A stretch of DNA of 64,000 bases from assembly GCF_900142205.1 (NCBI RefSeq), contig NZ_FRAA01000005.1:124001-188000 (forward strand). The letters run 5' to 3'. A model generated the notes under the pieces. It saw nothing but the letters and a program-made list of their open reading frames with translations, was not told where the DNA came from and searched no databases. The DNA is from Reichenbachiella agariperforans. Lineage in GTDB: Bacteria > Bacteroidota > Bacteroidia > Cytophagales > Cyclobacteriaceae. Shown here piece after piece: positions 51,824-61,986 of the stretch; the stretch's first letter is position 1; every line of letters begins with the position of its first letter. Position numbers and translations under genes: made by a program.

Positions 51824-53540
51824 CTATTCTCTCTCCTATTGGTAACTCTACTTCTACTTCGGTCCCTTCTGCATCTGAATGAATCGTAAAGTATCCTTTG
51901 AATACTTCTATGCGCTCACGAATATTTCGTAAACCCGACCCCAATTTAGCTTCATCGACGACAAACCCCTTCCCATTGTCAAAATAGTAAAGACTAAGTT
52001 TATCCTCAAATTCGGTGAGGGACATTCTCACACGAGTGGCTTCCGCATGTTTTAAAGTATTGTTAATCAACTCTTGACAAACCCTAAAAACACAGATATT
52101 CAACTCTGGAGTAAGCTTTTCCTCATCATGAGTTGTCGTATTGACATACTGAATATCCAAACTAGAAGACTTACGCATCATTTCTACAAAGTTCTCCAAA
52201 GCCTTGCCCACCCCGAAATCAATCAGTGAATGAGGCATCAGATTATAAGACATCCCTCTGATCGCAACGATGGTATCATCTACGATCTTCTTGATCCTAT
52301 ACTTATCCTCACCTTCAAGATTAGCAGATTGCACACTCATCTTGAGCGTAGTGAGCATAGGACCTAACCCATCATGCAACTCTCTTGACAGACGTTTTCG
52401 CTCGTTTTCTTGCCCCGTGATCAATGATTGTTTGGACAGTAGACGGTTTTGCTCTTCCATCTTTTTGAACTCTATCAATCGTTTCTGCATCAGGATCAAT
52501 GATTTTCCTAACACATCACTTTCACCCGAGAGTTTATGATTCGCCCCCAAATTCATTCTTCCTATTTCATGAGAAAACTGTATAGCTCCATTGATCGAGT
52601 TTTTAAGTTCATCTAGTGCGATAAACATCTGATTAATTTCTAATGCTGGATAATACTTATTGAAGGTAACATCATACTCACCTTTAGACATCCCATTAAG
52701 CAGATTTCGCATTTTGATCAATGGTTTAGAAAATATATCGGTGAGAAAAAATGAAAGTGCAATAGACATGATGGATACCAAAATGGTAATCATAAGCAGT
52801 TTGATACGTAAGGACTGTAACGGCTGATTCACTTCCCGAAGATCGATTTCGGACAATATACCCCAATTGAGATTCGACACCTCTATCTTTTGATACGCAC
52901 TATATACTTCCACACCACGATAGTCTTTGAAAACTCCCGTACTGTCTTTGCCCGCTAGAGAACTTACAACTCCTTGCGTGTGTGCATGGATATCAGGAGG
53001 TCTTTCGCCAGGAAAAAAACGTGAAACCGAACGCAATGAAGAATCCACTCCTACCAGATAAGTCTCACCACTCTGCCCCATTCCTGTTCTTTCGAGCAAA
53101 ATTTCCTGTATGCGAGGGATCTTTCTAGCATCTAAAATATAGCCCCCATCATCTAGCTTTTTGACAAACGCCAGTTTGATCTCACCATCTTCATCACACC
53201 GACTCACATCGTAAATGCCTGAAACCACATCCTGCTGCCCAAAACTAAACTCCTCGCACAGGTAGCCCTCGGGATCTCTCGTGTAGGTATGATTCTTGCG
53301 CTCTAACCCCAACAAAAGCTCATTTGAGATCTCCTCCTCGAACCGATCCCACTCTCCATTGAGGTAATGTTCGATCTGTACACATTTTAGATTCTTAATA
53401 GATGCCAAATGAAGCAAAACTCTATCATTGAGAGCTTGCTGAAACTGCATATAAAAAAATATAGATACAGCACTGACTGTCAACAAGATGAGCATGTTGA
53501 TCATAATAGTCGTCCAAAGCCGTATACTTATACTTTTCAT
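51813..53540 (-). CDS. Sensor histidine kinase with dCache-like sensor, HisKA_3
   Basis: The 575-residue kinase has two membrane segments (about 12-32 and 245-267) around a periplasmic sensor of the dCache type, with YLVGVDSSLRSVSRF and GVEVYSAYQKIEVSNLNWG. A HAMP-like segment follows (about 265-315), then HisKA_3 with His389 in LSRELHDGLGPMLT, and an HATPase with YYFDNGKGF and LGSGLRNIRERIEV. It pairs with the regulator that overlaps its stop. It is divergent from the ammonium transporter gene by 221 bases, which hints at but does not prove a nitrogen role. Confidence 0.93.
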   Translation of the reverse strand: MKSISIRLWTTIMINMLILLTVSAVSIFFYMQFQQALNDRVLLHLASIKNLKCVQIEHYLNGEWDRFEEEISNELLLGLERKNHTYTRDPEGYLCEEFSFGQQDVVSGIYDVSRCDEDGEIKLAFVKKLDDGGYILDARKIPRIQEILLERTGMGQSGETYLVGVDSSLRSVSRFFPGERPPDIHAHTQGVVSSLAGKDSTGVFKDYRGVEVYSAYQKIEVSNLNWGILSEIDLREVNQPLQSLRIKLLMITILVSIMSIALSFFLTDIFSKPLIKMRNLLNGMSKGEYDVTFNKYYPALEINQMFIALDELKNSINGAIQFSHEIGRMNLGANHKLSGESDVLGKSLILMQKRLIEFKKMEEQNRLLSKQSLITGQENERKRLSRELHDGLGPMLTTLKMSVQSANLEGEDKYRIKKIVDDTIVAIRGMSYNLMPHSLIDFGVGKALENFVEMMRKSSSLDIQYVNTTTHDEEKLTPELNICVFRVCQELINNTLKHAEATRVRMSLTEFEDKLSLYYFDNGKGFVVDEAKLGSGLRNIRERIEVFKGYFTIHSDAEGTEVEVELPIGERIDEN

Positions 53541-53761
53541 GTTGCAATAACCTTATAAGAAACAATTAATGGATTTCTGATTCTTTCATTAATCCTCTAA
53601 ATCCAATTCGCATACAAACATAAAATATCATGTTTCAAATCATGTTTTTAACTGCGTGAATTATAAAATGATTATTCTTGCAATTGAGTTTAAATAGAAT
53701 CCCTCCAAATCAAACTATTTAATATCAGAAACTTAAACATTGGATAAATCAATTATTACAA

Positions 53762-55072
53762 ATGAATCAAAAATCAATTGTACTGCTTCTTTTGGCACTT
53801 TCAGTGCCTTTTTTGAGCCATGCAGAAGCCTCCGCTTTCGACACAGGTGATACGGCATGGATGCTGATCGCAACTGCCCTCGTCATGCTCATGACACCAG
53901 CCGGTCTAACCTTGTTCTATGGTGGACTCACCCGTCGAAAAAGTGTACTCAACACCATCGGAATGAGTTACACAGCCTTTTGCACCGCGACCGTAGTGTG
54001 GGTTGTAATAGGCTATAGTTTAGCCTTTAGTGAAGGCAATGGCTTTATCGGAGGCTTAGACTATTTCATGCTACACGGTATCAAAATCGACGATCTAGTA
54101 GGCTCTATTCCGCATTTATTGTTCATTATGTTTCAGGGCACCTTTGCTGCGATCGCTGTGGCGCTCGTCAGTGGGTCAATCATCGAGCGAGTCAAATACT
54201 CTACTTGGTTCATATTCTCCATCCTCTGGGTGATGTTCATCTATTCACCTATCGCACACATGGTATGGGGTGGTGGTATTTTGAGTGACCATGGCGAACT
54301 GGACTTTGCAGGCGGTACGGTCATCCATATCAATGCAGGGATATCAGGTCTCGTACTTGTGTACTTGATCGGGAACAGAAAAGGCCATAAGGAAATGGAA
54401 CACCGGCCATCCTCGACCAAACTGATGCTACTCGGCAGCTCACTCCTATGGTTTGGATGGTTTGGATTCAATGGTGGCAGTGCTCTCGCAGCTGATTTCA
54501 TCGCAGCGAATGCCTTGCTCGTGACCAACGTAGCTGCTGCAGCAGGTGGTCTGGCCTGGCTAATCGTCGAATGGGTGTCGACAGACAAGCGACCTACACT
54601 GCTCGGTTCAGCCTCAGGAGTAGTCTCGGGACTAGTAGGTATCACTCCCGCATCTGGTTATGTAGATGTCACGGGAGCATTAGTTATCGGTGCTATCGCT
54701 GGACTAATAGGCTACTTCGGGGTAGTCAAACTCAAAGTACTCCTCGGATATGATGATACCTTGGATGTATTTGGGATACATGGGCTAGTCGGCATATTCG
54801 GCGCAATCGCTACGGGCTTCTTTGCCAATCCAGAAATTAATGGAGAAGCGGGCCTGTTGTATGGCAATCCGTCACAAGTCATCCCTCAACTCATAGCTGT
54901 AGGAGCTACAGTTGTGTATTCAGGGCTAGGGTCCTATATACTATTTAAGATTACAGGTTTTCTAACAGGCGGTGGTCGTGTAGAAGACACTCTAGAAGAC
55001 CAAGGAATGGATTTGGGCTACCACGGAGAGGAAAGCTTTGACACGGAGGACTATGTGGAATCAGTGAAGTAA
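53762..55072 (+). CDS. amt: Ammonium transporter, Amt family
   Basis: The 436-residue protein has a signal-like N-terminus (ends SHAEAS) and 11 expected membrane segments. Signature parts are TPAGLTLFYGGLTRRKSVLN, the pore His in GGTVIHINAGISGLV and the second pore His in DVFGIHGLVGIFGAIATG. It conducts ammonium across the inner membrane. No GlnK/PII gene is adjacent, although amt-glnK pairs are common. A terminator follows. Confidence 0.97.
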   Translation: MNQKSIVLLLLALSVPFLSHAEASAFDTGDTAWMLIATALVMLMTPAGLTLFYGGLTRRKSVLNTIGMSYTAFCTATVVWVVIGYSLAFSEGNGFIGGLDYFMLHGIKIDDLVGSIPHLLFIMFQGTFAAIAVALVSGSIIERVKYSTWFIFSILWVMFIYSPIAHMVWGGGILSDHGELDFAGGTVIHINAGISGLVLVYLIGNRKGHKEMEHRPSSTKLMLLGSSLLWFGWFGFNGGSALAADFIAANALLVTNVAAAAGGLAWLIVEWVSTDKRPTLLGSASGVVSGLVGITPASGYVDVTGALVIGAIAGLIGYFGVVKLKVLLGYDDTLDVFGIHGLVGIFGAIATGFFANPEINGEAGLLYGNPSQVIPQLIAVGATVVYSGLGSYILFKITGFLTGGGRVEDTLEDQGMDLGYHGEESFDTEDYVESVK

Positions 55073-55085
55073 AATAACAATAAAG

Positions 55086-55115
55086 GAAGCCAGACATAAA
55101 TTCTTGCCTGGCTTC
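55086..55115 (+). terminator. Intrinsic terminator of amt
   Basis: GAAGCCAG at 55086-55093 pairs with CTGGCTTC at 55108-55115 and is followed by TTGATATAAATA. It lies 14 bases after the amt stop. Confidence 0.72.
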
Positions 55116-55210
55116 TTGATATAAATAACACACCTATTTCATCCGGTTTCATAAGTTCCCAATACGCCTAGATGAAAAACGCAGCTATTTATTCTAGTTC
55201 TTTCATAGCA

Positions 55211-56515
55211 TCAATGACCTGTATCTATGCTGATTTTTGACAATGCCTCATCACGCTTTATCTTACCTTGATTGTAATTATCTAACACAGACTGCTGTAC
55301 GGTCACTTTTAAGTCTTTGGGAATTGCACACCCGTTACACTGGGTCAGTTTGATTTGAAACACTAAATATTCATCCGATCTCAAAGATTTTACCGTTTTC
55401 CCGTAATCCAATACGTTCTCGATCAACTCATATTCAAACTGTGGATATAATTCACTCACAATTTGATTCCTCTCTGACTCAGTCAAACCCGTCTTGCCAT
55501 TCGCTACGACTTTATAATTATCCTTACCATACTGCACAGACGAATACATCTTCATCTTAAAAACCGCTCCAAAATGATCAAGCATCTCATACTGCACTCT
55601 TTCTGAAGTGTAATATGTAGTGGCCAAATCAGACTTATACAGACGCTGAAAAATACTTGCTAAAAGCTCCAAGTCTGCCATTTTTTTATGGCTAATCTCC
55701 GTTTCCGAAAAGACAATCTTCTCTTGAAATTTCTCAACAGACAGTTTACCACTATTCTTAGCCATTATATCATCTACCAGCACATAGGCACTAATCTTAA
55801 ATCTTGGATCACTGGATTTATTTAAGCCTACTTCTGTGGTGAGTAGCACTTTGTCTTCTGGCCGCAACTGACTCATCAAATTTGCATAGTCAGCCAAATA
55901 CACCCTTATCACTTCATGGAATAAGTTTTGGTATTCTTCTTGACCACCATCAGTTGATTCATTAGTTCTTCGAACCACTACTACGCCATGTTCGACACCT
56001 TCAGGACTCTCAGGTGTCTCTATGACCGTATATCTCTCACCTCTATTATCCTCAATAATTATTTCTATGTCATCGCTTTCCTTCCGCTCATCTTTCTCTC
56101 GTACCCTCTCACTCTTTCGTCTAGTTCTCTCGTATTCTCTCATCGCAATCTCTTCCTGATGATGCGCCTCCATCTCCATTTCAGCGGCGATTCTCTCAGC
56201 ATTTGCTTGCATTTCATCCAGGTTCATCTGCCATTCTTCATCATTAAACTGCCAATGAAAATCAAAATCCGAATGGATGTTTGAAGAAGAGAAGTGCCCC
56301 AGTCTATCTATCTTTATCATCACACCAAAATTAGGCACATAGTTGGCACTGACTTTTACCGAAAAATACTCTCCTTCTTCTGATTCTGATTTAACAAGTG
56401 AACCGATTACATCCTCAGAGATTCTAAGATCTCTCTCCATTTTTTTAGGATCTATATCCTGCGCCACTAGGTGATTGACCGTCACCATTAGCAGCATTAC
56501 CATTACCTTCTTCAT
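55211..56515 (-). CDS. Secreted coiled-coil protein of the sigma-factor operon, unknown function
   Basis: The 434-residue product starts best at the ATG at 56515, giving the signal peptide KKVMVMLLMVTVNHLVAQ; the frame is open from 56539. Residues about 105-170 are highly charged and likely coiled coil (EMEMEAHHQEEIAMREYERT and RERDER-type runs). The C-terminal half looks globular, with a CNGC pair near residue 390 that might form a disulfide. No family is recognised. It begins one base after the anti-sigma stop, so it is probably an effector or target of the sigma/anti-sigma system. Confidence 0.78.
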   Translation of the reverse strand: MKKVMVMLLMVTVNHLVAQDIDPKKMERDLRISEDVIGSLVKSESEEGEYFSVKVSANYVPNFGVMIKIDRLGHFSSSNIHSDFDFHWQFNDEEWQMNLDEMQANAERIAAEMEMEAHHQEEIAMREYERTRRKSERVREKDERKESDDIEIIIEDNRGERYTVIETPESPEGVEHGVVVVRRTNESTDGGQEEYQNLFHEVIRVYLADYANLMSQLRPEDKVLLTTEVGLNKSSDPRFKISAYVLVDDIMAKNSGKLSVEKFQEKIVFSETEISHKKMADLELLASIFQRLYKSDLATTYYTSERVQYEMLDHFGAVFKMKMYSSVQYGKDNYKVVANGKTGLTESERNQIVSELYPQFEYELIENVLDYGKTVKSLRSDEYLVFQIKLTQCNGCAIPKDLKVTVQQSVLDNYNQGKIKRDEALSKISIDTGH

Positions 56516-56516
56516 T

Positions 56517-57335
56517 CTATTTACTTTGAGTTTTAACAATATTGTACAGGCTAGCCAACATATTCTCTTGTTCTAGCTGTCGTGTACTGTAGGAATTTTC
56601 TAGCATACCTAAGTTGGACTGTATCATCTCTAGGTCATAGCTTCGCTGCTTCTGATAAAAATCACTGAAATCAGCCAAAACTCTATTCATGTATTTTTTT
56701 TGTGTCTGATTCGAAACCAAAAAGAAATCTTCTATCATCTTCTTATTGCTATCATTGAGTTGAGCGACATAGAGTTGCATAATCTCTTCCTGCTTGACAT
56801 ACTGTTTGCTCAACGCTTTATTCCAGGCCTGTTCTTGCACTTTCTCACTTTCTCCTAGCCGTGTTTCTAGATCAGTCTGTAGCGTCAAAATCGCTCCAGA
56901 CGTTTCTTTCTGTTGTTGGTCTACAGCTCTAGCAATCCACTGCTTCACTTCCAACTCTGACAGCTCTGGCTTCACATTCATTTCCCCGAACCCTATCATC
57001 GTGCTTTCCTTTGTTTTTATAATTTTGAAATCCATGAGATAGCCAGCTACCATGAGTATAAGTAATGATGCAGCGATAGAAAGTCCCCATCGAAAAGCAC
57101 CATGCGAGAACGCTCCCTTTGTTTTAGGAGCCGTCCTACGAATCATTACTGGTGGAATTACAACTTCTCGGTCCTTTACCATATCTAAATGTCCCGACAC
57201 TCCGGACACATCGTCCAGTTGTCTCTTCAGCTCACTATTCACGGCAAGTTCCTTTTTGAACATAGCCAGATCAGTTGTGGACATTTCTCCATATAGATAG
57301 TCTATGATTCTCTCCTCGTTCGCTTTATTTTCCAT
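56517..57335 (-). CDS. Anti-sigma factor-like membrane protein
   Basis: The 272-residue protein starts at the ATG at 57335; upstream in-frame ATGs at 57341 and 57350 are possible. The N-terminal cytoplasmic part (about 1-85) begins NKANEERIIDYLYGEMSTTD, as in many Bacteroidota anti-sigma factors, though no zinc-binding HxxxCxxC is present. One membrane segment follows (about 87-105, WGLSIAASLLILMVAGYLMD), then a periplasmic helical, Gln-rich domain. It overlaps the sigma gene by 11 bases. It should hold the sigma factor until a signal arrives. Confidence 0.8.
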   Translation of the reverse strand: MENKANEERIIDYLYGEMSTTDLAMFKKELAVNSELKRQLDDVSGVSGHLDMVKDREVVIPPVMIRRTAPKTKGAFSHGAFRWGLSIAASLLILMVAGYLMDFKIIKTKESTMIGFGEMNVKPELSELEVKQWIARAVDQQQKETSGAILTLQTDLETRLGESEKVQEQAWNKALSKQYVKQEEIMQLYVAQLNDSNKKMIEDFFLVSNQTQKKYMNRVLADFSDFYQKQRSYDLEMIQSNLGMLENSYSTRQLEQENMLASLYNIVKTQSK

Positions 57336-57930
57336 AACCATATGATTCATTAAATGCGCGATTCTTAACTAATATTTTTTTCATATTACCAAGTCCATAG
57401 TAAAGCCTTGACTTCACCGTATTTTCCGAAACATTGAGTACTTCTGCTATCTCCCTAAATTTAAGTCCCTCGTATTCCTTCATGAGGATAACCTCCTTTT
57501 GCTCATCTGAAAGAATATTCAGTGAATCAATCACGATTTGTGACAGTTCAGCTTGTTCCAACGTGTGCGCTACCGAGTCTACCATCTCGGTTTGCTGTGG
57601 ACTGTTAGATTCATCATTTTCGGAGACAAACATCTTCGCTACTCGACTTTTCTTTCTCCCCTCTTCCCTACATACATTCAGTGCTATGATGTATAGCCAA
57701 GATTTAAACTTCGAATTATCTTCCAAATCAGACAGTTTATCATACATTTTGATAAAGGTTCGCTGAGAGACCTCAGTAGCCATGTCATGATCAACAAAAT
57801 ACTTATAGGAAAAATTATAAATCCGCTTGTACCACACCCCTACTAGGGCATTGAAGGAGAGTTCATCTCCCAATTTAGCGCGCATGAGCATTTGTTCCGA
57901 ATGATGGCTGGCTAGGTCAGGCAAACTCAT
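57325..57930 (-). CDS. ECF RNA polymerase sigma factor
   Basis: The 201-residue protein has sigma-70 region 2 (about 25-95, FNALVGVWYKRIYNFSYKYF and EVSQRTFIKMYDKL) and region 4 (about 135-190, LSDEQKEVILMKEYEGLKFR and NVSENTVKSRLYYGL). The linker is rich in Ser, Gln and Glu. It is the first gene of a three-gene operon with its anti-sigma factor. Which promoters it reads is unknown; by analogy it may control its own operon. Confidence 0.94.
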   Translation of the reverse strand: MSLPDLASHHSEQMLMRAKLGDELSFNALVGVWYKRIYNFSYKYFVDHDMATEVSQRTFIKMYDKLSDLEDNSKFKSWLYIIALNVCREEGRKKSRVAKMFVSENDESNSPQQTEMVDSVAHTLEQAELSQIVIDSLNILSDEQKEVILMKEYEGLKFREIAEVLNVSENTVKSRLYYGLGNMKKILVKNRAFNESYGYGK

Positions 57931-58040
57931 TAATCTGTTTAGTATACATCATAGTTTCAAACTTGTACCTATAGGATGACAATGCTCGAAGGATAGTTCT
58001 ACCCAAACAGAATTTAACGAAAGAAAACTAAGAAAAAGTT

Positions 58041-58652
58041 CTAAATAGAATTGTAAAACGCCATCACACGGATGAGATCACGCACGTCATTGAGGTCCAG
58101 ACGGTTCTTTTTGATGTAGGACTTTAGTGCATCGCCATGCTCTGGTAGCAAGGTGAATATCTCTCCCTTTTTGCCTGTGTACATTTTGATTTCACCTGAT
58201 TTGAAGGCGAAATAATACGTTCTTGAGACACTTTCACGGCTGGATCCTGGCCCGGTGTAGTAGTAGGATTGACTATAGGGATCCATTTCAATCACGATTT
58301 TTTCTCGGGAGAGCAATGTAGTAGGCCCCTCGTATAGCACCTCAAACAGAATAGGTGCCCGGTAATCATAGGATACATTATAAGGAATAGAATAAAACTG
58401 ACGATAATTCTTCAGTACACTATCAAAAAACTCGACATACATGATCTTCTTACTACTAAAGGTATAGATTCTATCCTCTCGCATGACCTGTATAGAGTTG
58501 GCTTCCATATCATATTTGAGTTCTCCACGTAGCGTATCCCCCTCAACAGTCACCATCCATCCAGTATGCCAGACACGGGATGAAAATTCTTGACTATAAG
58601 TAACGCTCACCGCACCTACCATCAATAATATGAAAGCCAATCTTTTTATCAT
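58041..58652 (-). CDS. Secreted protein of unknown function
   Basis: The 203-residue protein has a signal peptide ([20 protein letters not shown]). The mature part is beta-rich, with [20 protein letters not shown] followed by alternating strand patterns and a Tyr-rich run ([11 protein letters not shown]). A helical tail includes [21 protein letters not shown]. Similar Bacteroidota proteins are annotated as hypothetical. It overlaps ribBA by four bases (ATGA). Being coupled to riboflavin synthesis is odd and may be only positional. Confidence 0.75.
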   Translation of the reverse strand: MIKRLAFILLMVGAVSVTYSQEFSSRVWHTGWMVTVEGDTLRGELKYDMEANSIQVMREDRIYTFSSKKIMYVEFFDSVLKNYRQFYSIPYNVSYDYRAPILFEVLYEGPTTLLSREKIVIEMDPYSQSYYYTGPGSSRESVSRTYYFAFKSGEIKMYTGKKGEIFTLLPEHGDALKSYIKKNRLDLNDVRDLIRVMAFYNSI

Positions 58653-59851
58653 TTCTTCAAAATACTATGTCCCATTTTATCTCTCTTGGTCTCTAGGTAT
58701 TTTTGATTGTGTTTATTAGGGGTTACCTCTATCGGGACATTGTTTACTATTTCCAATCCATACCCCATCAACCCCACTCTCTTGGTTGGGTTATTGGTGA
58801 TCAAATTAATTTTGCTCACCCCTAGATCATGAAGAATCTGCGCGCCAACACCATAGTCTCTATGGTCTCCTTGAAAACCTAGTTTTTCATTGGCCTCTAC
58901 TGTGTCTAGACCATCTTCTTGGAGCTTGTAAGCTTTGAGCTTGTTGAGTAAGCCAATGCCACGACCTTCTTGATTCATGTACAGCACCACTCCAGTCCCT
59001 TCGGTCTGCACCATTTCCATGGCTTTGTGTAGCTGTGTCCCACAGTCACATCGGCACGAGCCAAATATATCACCTGTCACACATGAGGAGTGCACCCGCA
59101 CCATTACCGGATCATCTGGTTTCCACTCCCCTTTGACCAAAGCTAAATGCGTCTCTCCTGTACTGAGTTGCTTGTATGAGGTCAATTTAAAATCTCCCCA
59201 TTCGGTGGGCATATCCACGGTGATCTGCTTTTCGATCAGAGACTCTTTCTCCATTCGGTAGCTGATCAGATCTTTGATAGAGATGAGTAGTAGATTGAAT
59301 TTCTCTGCTACTTTCCTTAAATCCGGAAGACGAGCCATCGTCCCGTCCTCGTTCATGATCTCTACCAATACACCTGCAGGCTGCATTCCCGCTAAACGTG
59401 CCAAATCTATGGCTGCCTCGGTATGTCCAGCTCTTCTCAGTACGCCACCTTTTTTAGCTCTGAGAGGGAAAATGTGACCCGGCTTTCCTAATTCTTCTGG
59501 TTTGATCGTAGGATCTACCAATGCTTTGATCGTCTTAGCACGATCGCTGGCAGATATACCTGTGGTGCATCCATGCCCGATCAAATCGATCGATACCGTA
59601 AAGGGTGTCTCATAAGCAGCTGTATTTTTACCCACCATCAGCTCTAACTCTAACTCGTCGCATTTCTCTTCCACCAAGGGGGCACAGATCAAACCACGAC
59701 CATGAGTCGCCATGAAATTGATAATTTCTGGTGTGACACTTTCCGCAGCACAAACAAAATCACCTTCGTTTTCTCTATCTTCATCATCTACTACGATGAT
59801 AACTTCTCCCCTTTTGATCGCTGCTATAGCGTCTGATACTTTATCTAACAT
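58649..59851 (-). CDS. ribBA: Bifunctional 3,4-DHBP synthase / GTP cyclohydrolase II
   Basis: The 400-residue fusion has the RibB domain (about 1-200; [18 protein letters not shown] and [14 protein letters not shown]) and the RibA domain (about 205-400), with zinc ligands in [20 protein letters not shown] and [16 protein letters not shown]. It supplies both entry intermediates of riboflavin. No FMN riboswitch was seen nearby. It starts two bases after the dnaG stop. Confidence 0.97.
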   Translation of the reverse strand: MLDKVSDAIAAIKRGEVIIVVDDEDRENEGDFVCAAESVTPEIINFMATHGRGLICAPLVEEKCDELELELMVGKNTAAYETPFTVSIDLIGHGCTTGISASDRAKTIKALVDPTIKPEELGKPGHIFPLRAKKGGVLRRAGHTEAAIDLARLAGMQPAGVLVEIMNEDGTMARLPDLRKVAEKFNLLLISIKDLISYRMEKESLIEKQITVDMPTEWGDFKLTSYKQLSTGETHLALVKGEWKPDDPVMVRVHSSCVTGDIFGSCRCDCGTQLHKAMEMVQTEGTGVVLYMNQEGRGIGLLNKLKAYKLQEDGLDTVEANEKLGFQGDHRDYGVGAQILHDLGVSKINLITNNPTKRVGLMGYGLEIVNNVPIEVTPNKHNQKYLETKRDKMGHSILKK

Positions 59852-59853
59852 TT

Positions 59854-61860
59854 CTATTTTACGGTAACGTTTCCTAACTCTTTGGCGATGGCCATTTCCA
59901 TCTCCTTTAAATCTTTCTGAATGGATAGAAACCCATCTATTTCATTGTCATCGGTAGCTGTCTTCATTTTTTCCATGTTTTCAGCTATCATTTTTTGTAT
60001 AATCCTAAACTTCAGCCGCAGGATATTGCCCATGGCAGAGGTGCGTAATGAGTCGCGCTCATGCGCCACTGATATCTGAAACTTGTCGGACCAGTTGTGA
60101 CTCAACTCATATCGCTCTGTAGACAAGTTCACTGCTTCTCTTTTTATTTCATCGTCATCATGATTCAGCAGATCTTTCAAGTTCAGCACTTGTCCATCAA
60201 CGAGTTTTTCTTTGAATAAATTCAATATTCGCTCATAAATTGATGTAGTAAACTCAATATCCTCACATTCAGTCAATATATAATTGGCCAAGTGTGTTTC
60301 CGTACCCTCAAACCCATCGATCATTTCCTCACCATAGTTGATCAACATACGGATACTCTCCCGCTCTTGGTTACGAATAACTTCGTTTGGGCTGACTTTT
60401 TCTTCTAATAAGTCCTGAGGATCTGCAAATAAATCTGGAGGTGGCTCCATCCCAAAAGGTGGCATCCCTCCTTGAAAATCTGGTGGAAAGAACCCTCCAC
60501 TCGGTGCAGGATTACTTCCCTGTGACCTACCTGAATTAGAAGAGTAACTGTTTTTTTGACTTTCCTTGATTAACAGTTTGTTGAGCTCAGAAATCAAAGT
60601 CCCCTCTTCTATTCCTAGTTTATTGCTACATTGCTGGACATACACCGTTCTTTTGATCGGGTCGGGAATCAGCGAGATACTATGTACAATCTCCCGAATA
60701 GCCTCTGCTCGCTTGATCGGATCATTGGTCCCTGTGATATACAGCTCTGTCTTGAAGGATATAAAATCCAGACTATTTTCATCGAGGTATGCTTTAAAAG
60801 CGGTTCCTCCTAGTTGCTTCGAATAACTATCTGGATCCTCACCCTCGGGAAAACGCACCGCTTTGACATTGAGTCCACCTGAGAGCATCATGTCTATCCC
60901 ACGCATAGACGCTTTGATACCCGCTTTATCCCCGTCGAACAGCACTGTCACATTCTCTGTGTATCGCTTGATTAGTTTGATCTGATCCTCGGTCAGAGAA
61001 GTCCCCGAGGATGCCACTACATTCTTGATACCACCCTGATAGAGCGATATCACATCTGTATAGCCTTCTACCAGGTAGCAGTTGGCTTGGTTTCTTATTT
61101 CGTTCTTCGCCTGAAATATCCCATAGAGTATTTTACTCTTGGTATAGAGTTCTGTTTCAGGACTGTTTAGATACTTAGGGCCTTTTTCGTTGCTTTTGAG
61201 CGTACGCGCTCCGAATGCAATGACCTTTCCTGATACATTATGAATCGGAAAAGTCACTCTTCCTCTGAATCGATCGTAAGCCTTATCTTCTTTGACAATC
61301 TTCAGTCCAGCACGCGCTAAATAAGTCTCGTTATACCCTTTTTTGGCAGAAGCATCCATGAGGCCTTGCCACTGATCTAGCGCATAGCCCAGTTCGAAAG
61401 TCTTGATCGTCTCTTCGCTAAAACTCCGCTCTTTGAAATATGTCAGCCCTATATTTCTCCCCTCTTCACTCTCCCATAGATTGGACACAAAGTGATCCTT
61501 GGCATAGTTGAGCGTAATAAACAGACTCTCTCTTTCATTTTGGGCATTGACCTGCTCCTCGGTCTGCACCTCTTCTTCTAGCTCTATTCCATACTTCTGC
61601 GCCAGAAACTTTAGCGCTTCCATATAGCTAAGGCCGTCCAGTTCCATCAAGAAAGTAATCGGATCACCTCCCTTTCCAGTACTAAAGCATTTGAATATAT
61701 TCTTAGATGGCGACACCATAAACGAAGGTGTCTTTTCGTCAGTAAAAGGGCTGAGAGCCTTATAACTAGACCCGGACTTTTTGAGATCTACAAACTCACT
61801 GATCACTTCATAGATATCCATACGGTTTTTAATTTCCTCTATGGTATGATTACTGATCAC
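59854..61860 (-). CDS. dnaG: DNA primase DnaG with degenerate zinc-binding domain
   Basis: The 668-residue protein starts at a GTG and is of normal size. The N-terminal zinc domain should carry Cx2Hx17Cx2C. Here those positions are Ser37, Thr40, Cys58 and Thr61 in [15 protein letters not shown] and [11 protein letters not shown], with spacing kept. The catalytic TOPRIM domain is intact ([16 protein letters not shown] and [15 protein letters not shown]), and a helicase-binding C-terminal domain follows a Gly/Pro-rich linker. It makes primers for replication. Loss of three of four zinc ligands while the fold-spacing is held may be a lineage trait; it still must be the main primase unless another copy exists. 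Confidence 0.96.
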   Translation of the reverse strand: MISNHTIEEIKNRMDIYEVISEFVDLKKSGSSYKALSPFTDEKTPSFMVSPSKNIFKCFSTGKGGDPITFLMELDGLSYMEALKFLAQKYGIELEEEVQTEEQVNAQNERESLFITLNYAKDHFVSNLWESEEGRNIGLTYFKERSFSEETIKTFELGYALDQWQGLMDASAKKGYNETYLARAGLKIVKEDKAYDRFRGRVTFPIHNVSGKVIAFGARTLKSNEKGPKYLNSPETELYTKSKILYGIFQAKNEIRNQANCYLVEGYTDVISLYQGGIKNVVASSGTSLTEDQIKLIKRYTENVTVLFDGDKAGIKASMRGIDMMLSGGLNVKAVRFPEGEDPDSYSKQLGGTAFKAYLDENSLDFISFKTELYITGTNDPIKRAEAIREIVHSISLIPDPIKRTVYVQQCSNKLGIEEGTLISELNKLLIKESQKNSYSSNSGRSQGSNPAPSGGFFPPDFQGGMPPFGMEPPPDLFADPQDLLEEKVSPNEVIRNQERESIRMLINYGEEMIDGFEGTETHLANYILTECEDIEFTTSIYERILNLFKEKLVDGQVLNLKDLLNHDDDEIKREAVNLSTERYELSHNWSDKFQISVAHERDSLRTSAMGNILRLKFRIIQKMIAENMEKMKTATDDNEIDGFLSIQKDLKEMEMAIAKELGNVTVK

Positions 61861-61986
61861 GGATATAAAATAGTTTTTGGGGTCTTTAGAAATACAAATC
61901 TAGCACGAAATTAACTCATTCTATGATACAAAAACGGTATATCGTTTAACTTGCACCAAAATTGAAATAATAGACATTTTTAAGAT

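Noticed and set aside
53541-53761. Third 22-bp array upstream of the dCache kinase
   Set aside because: No periodic core could be found in the 221-base gap.
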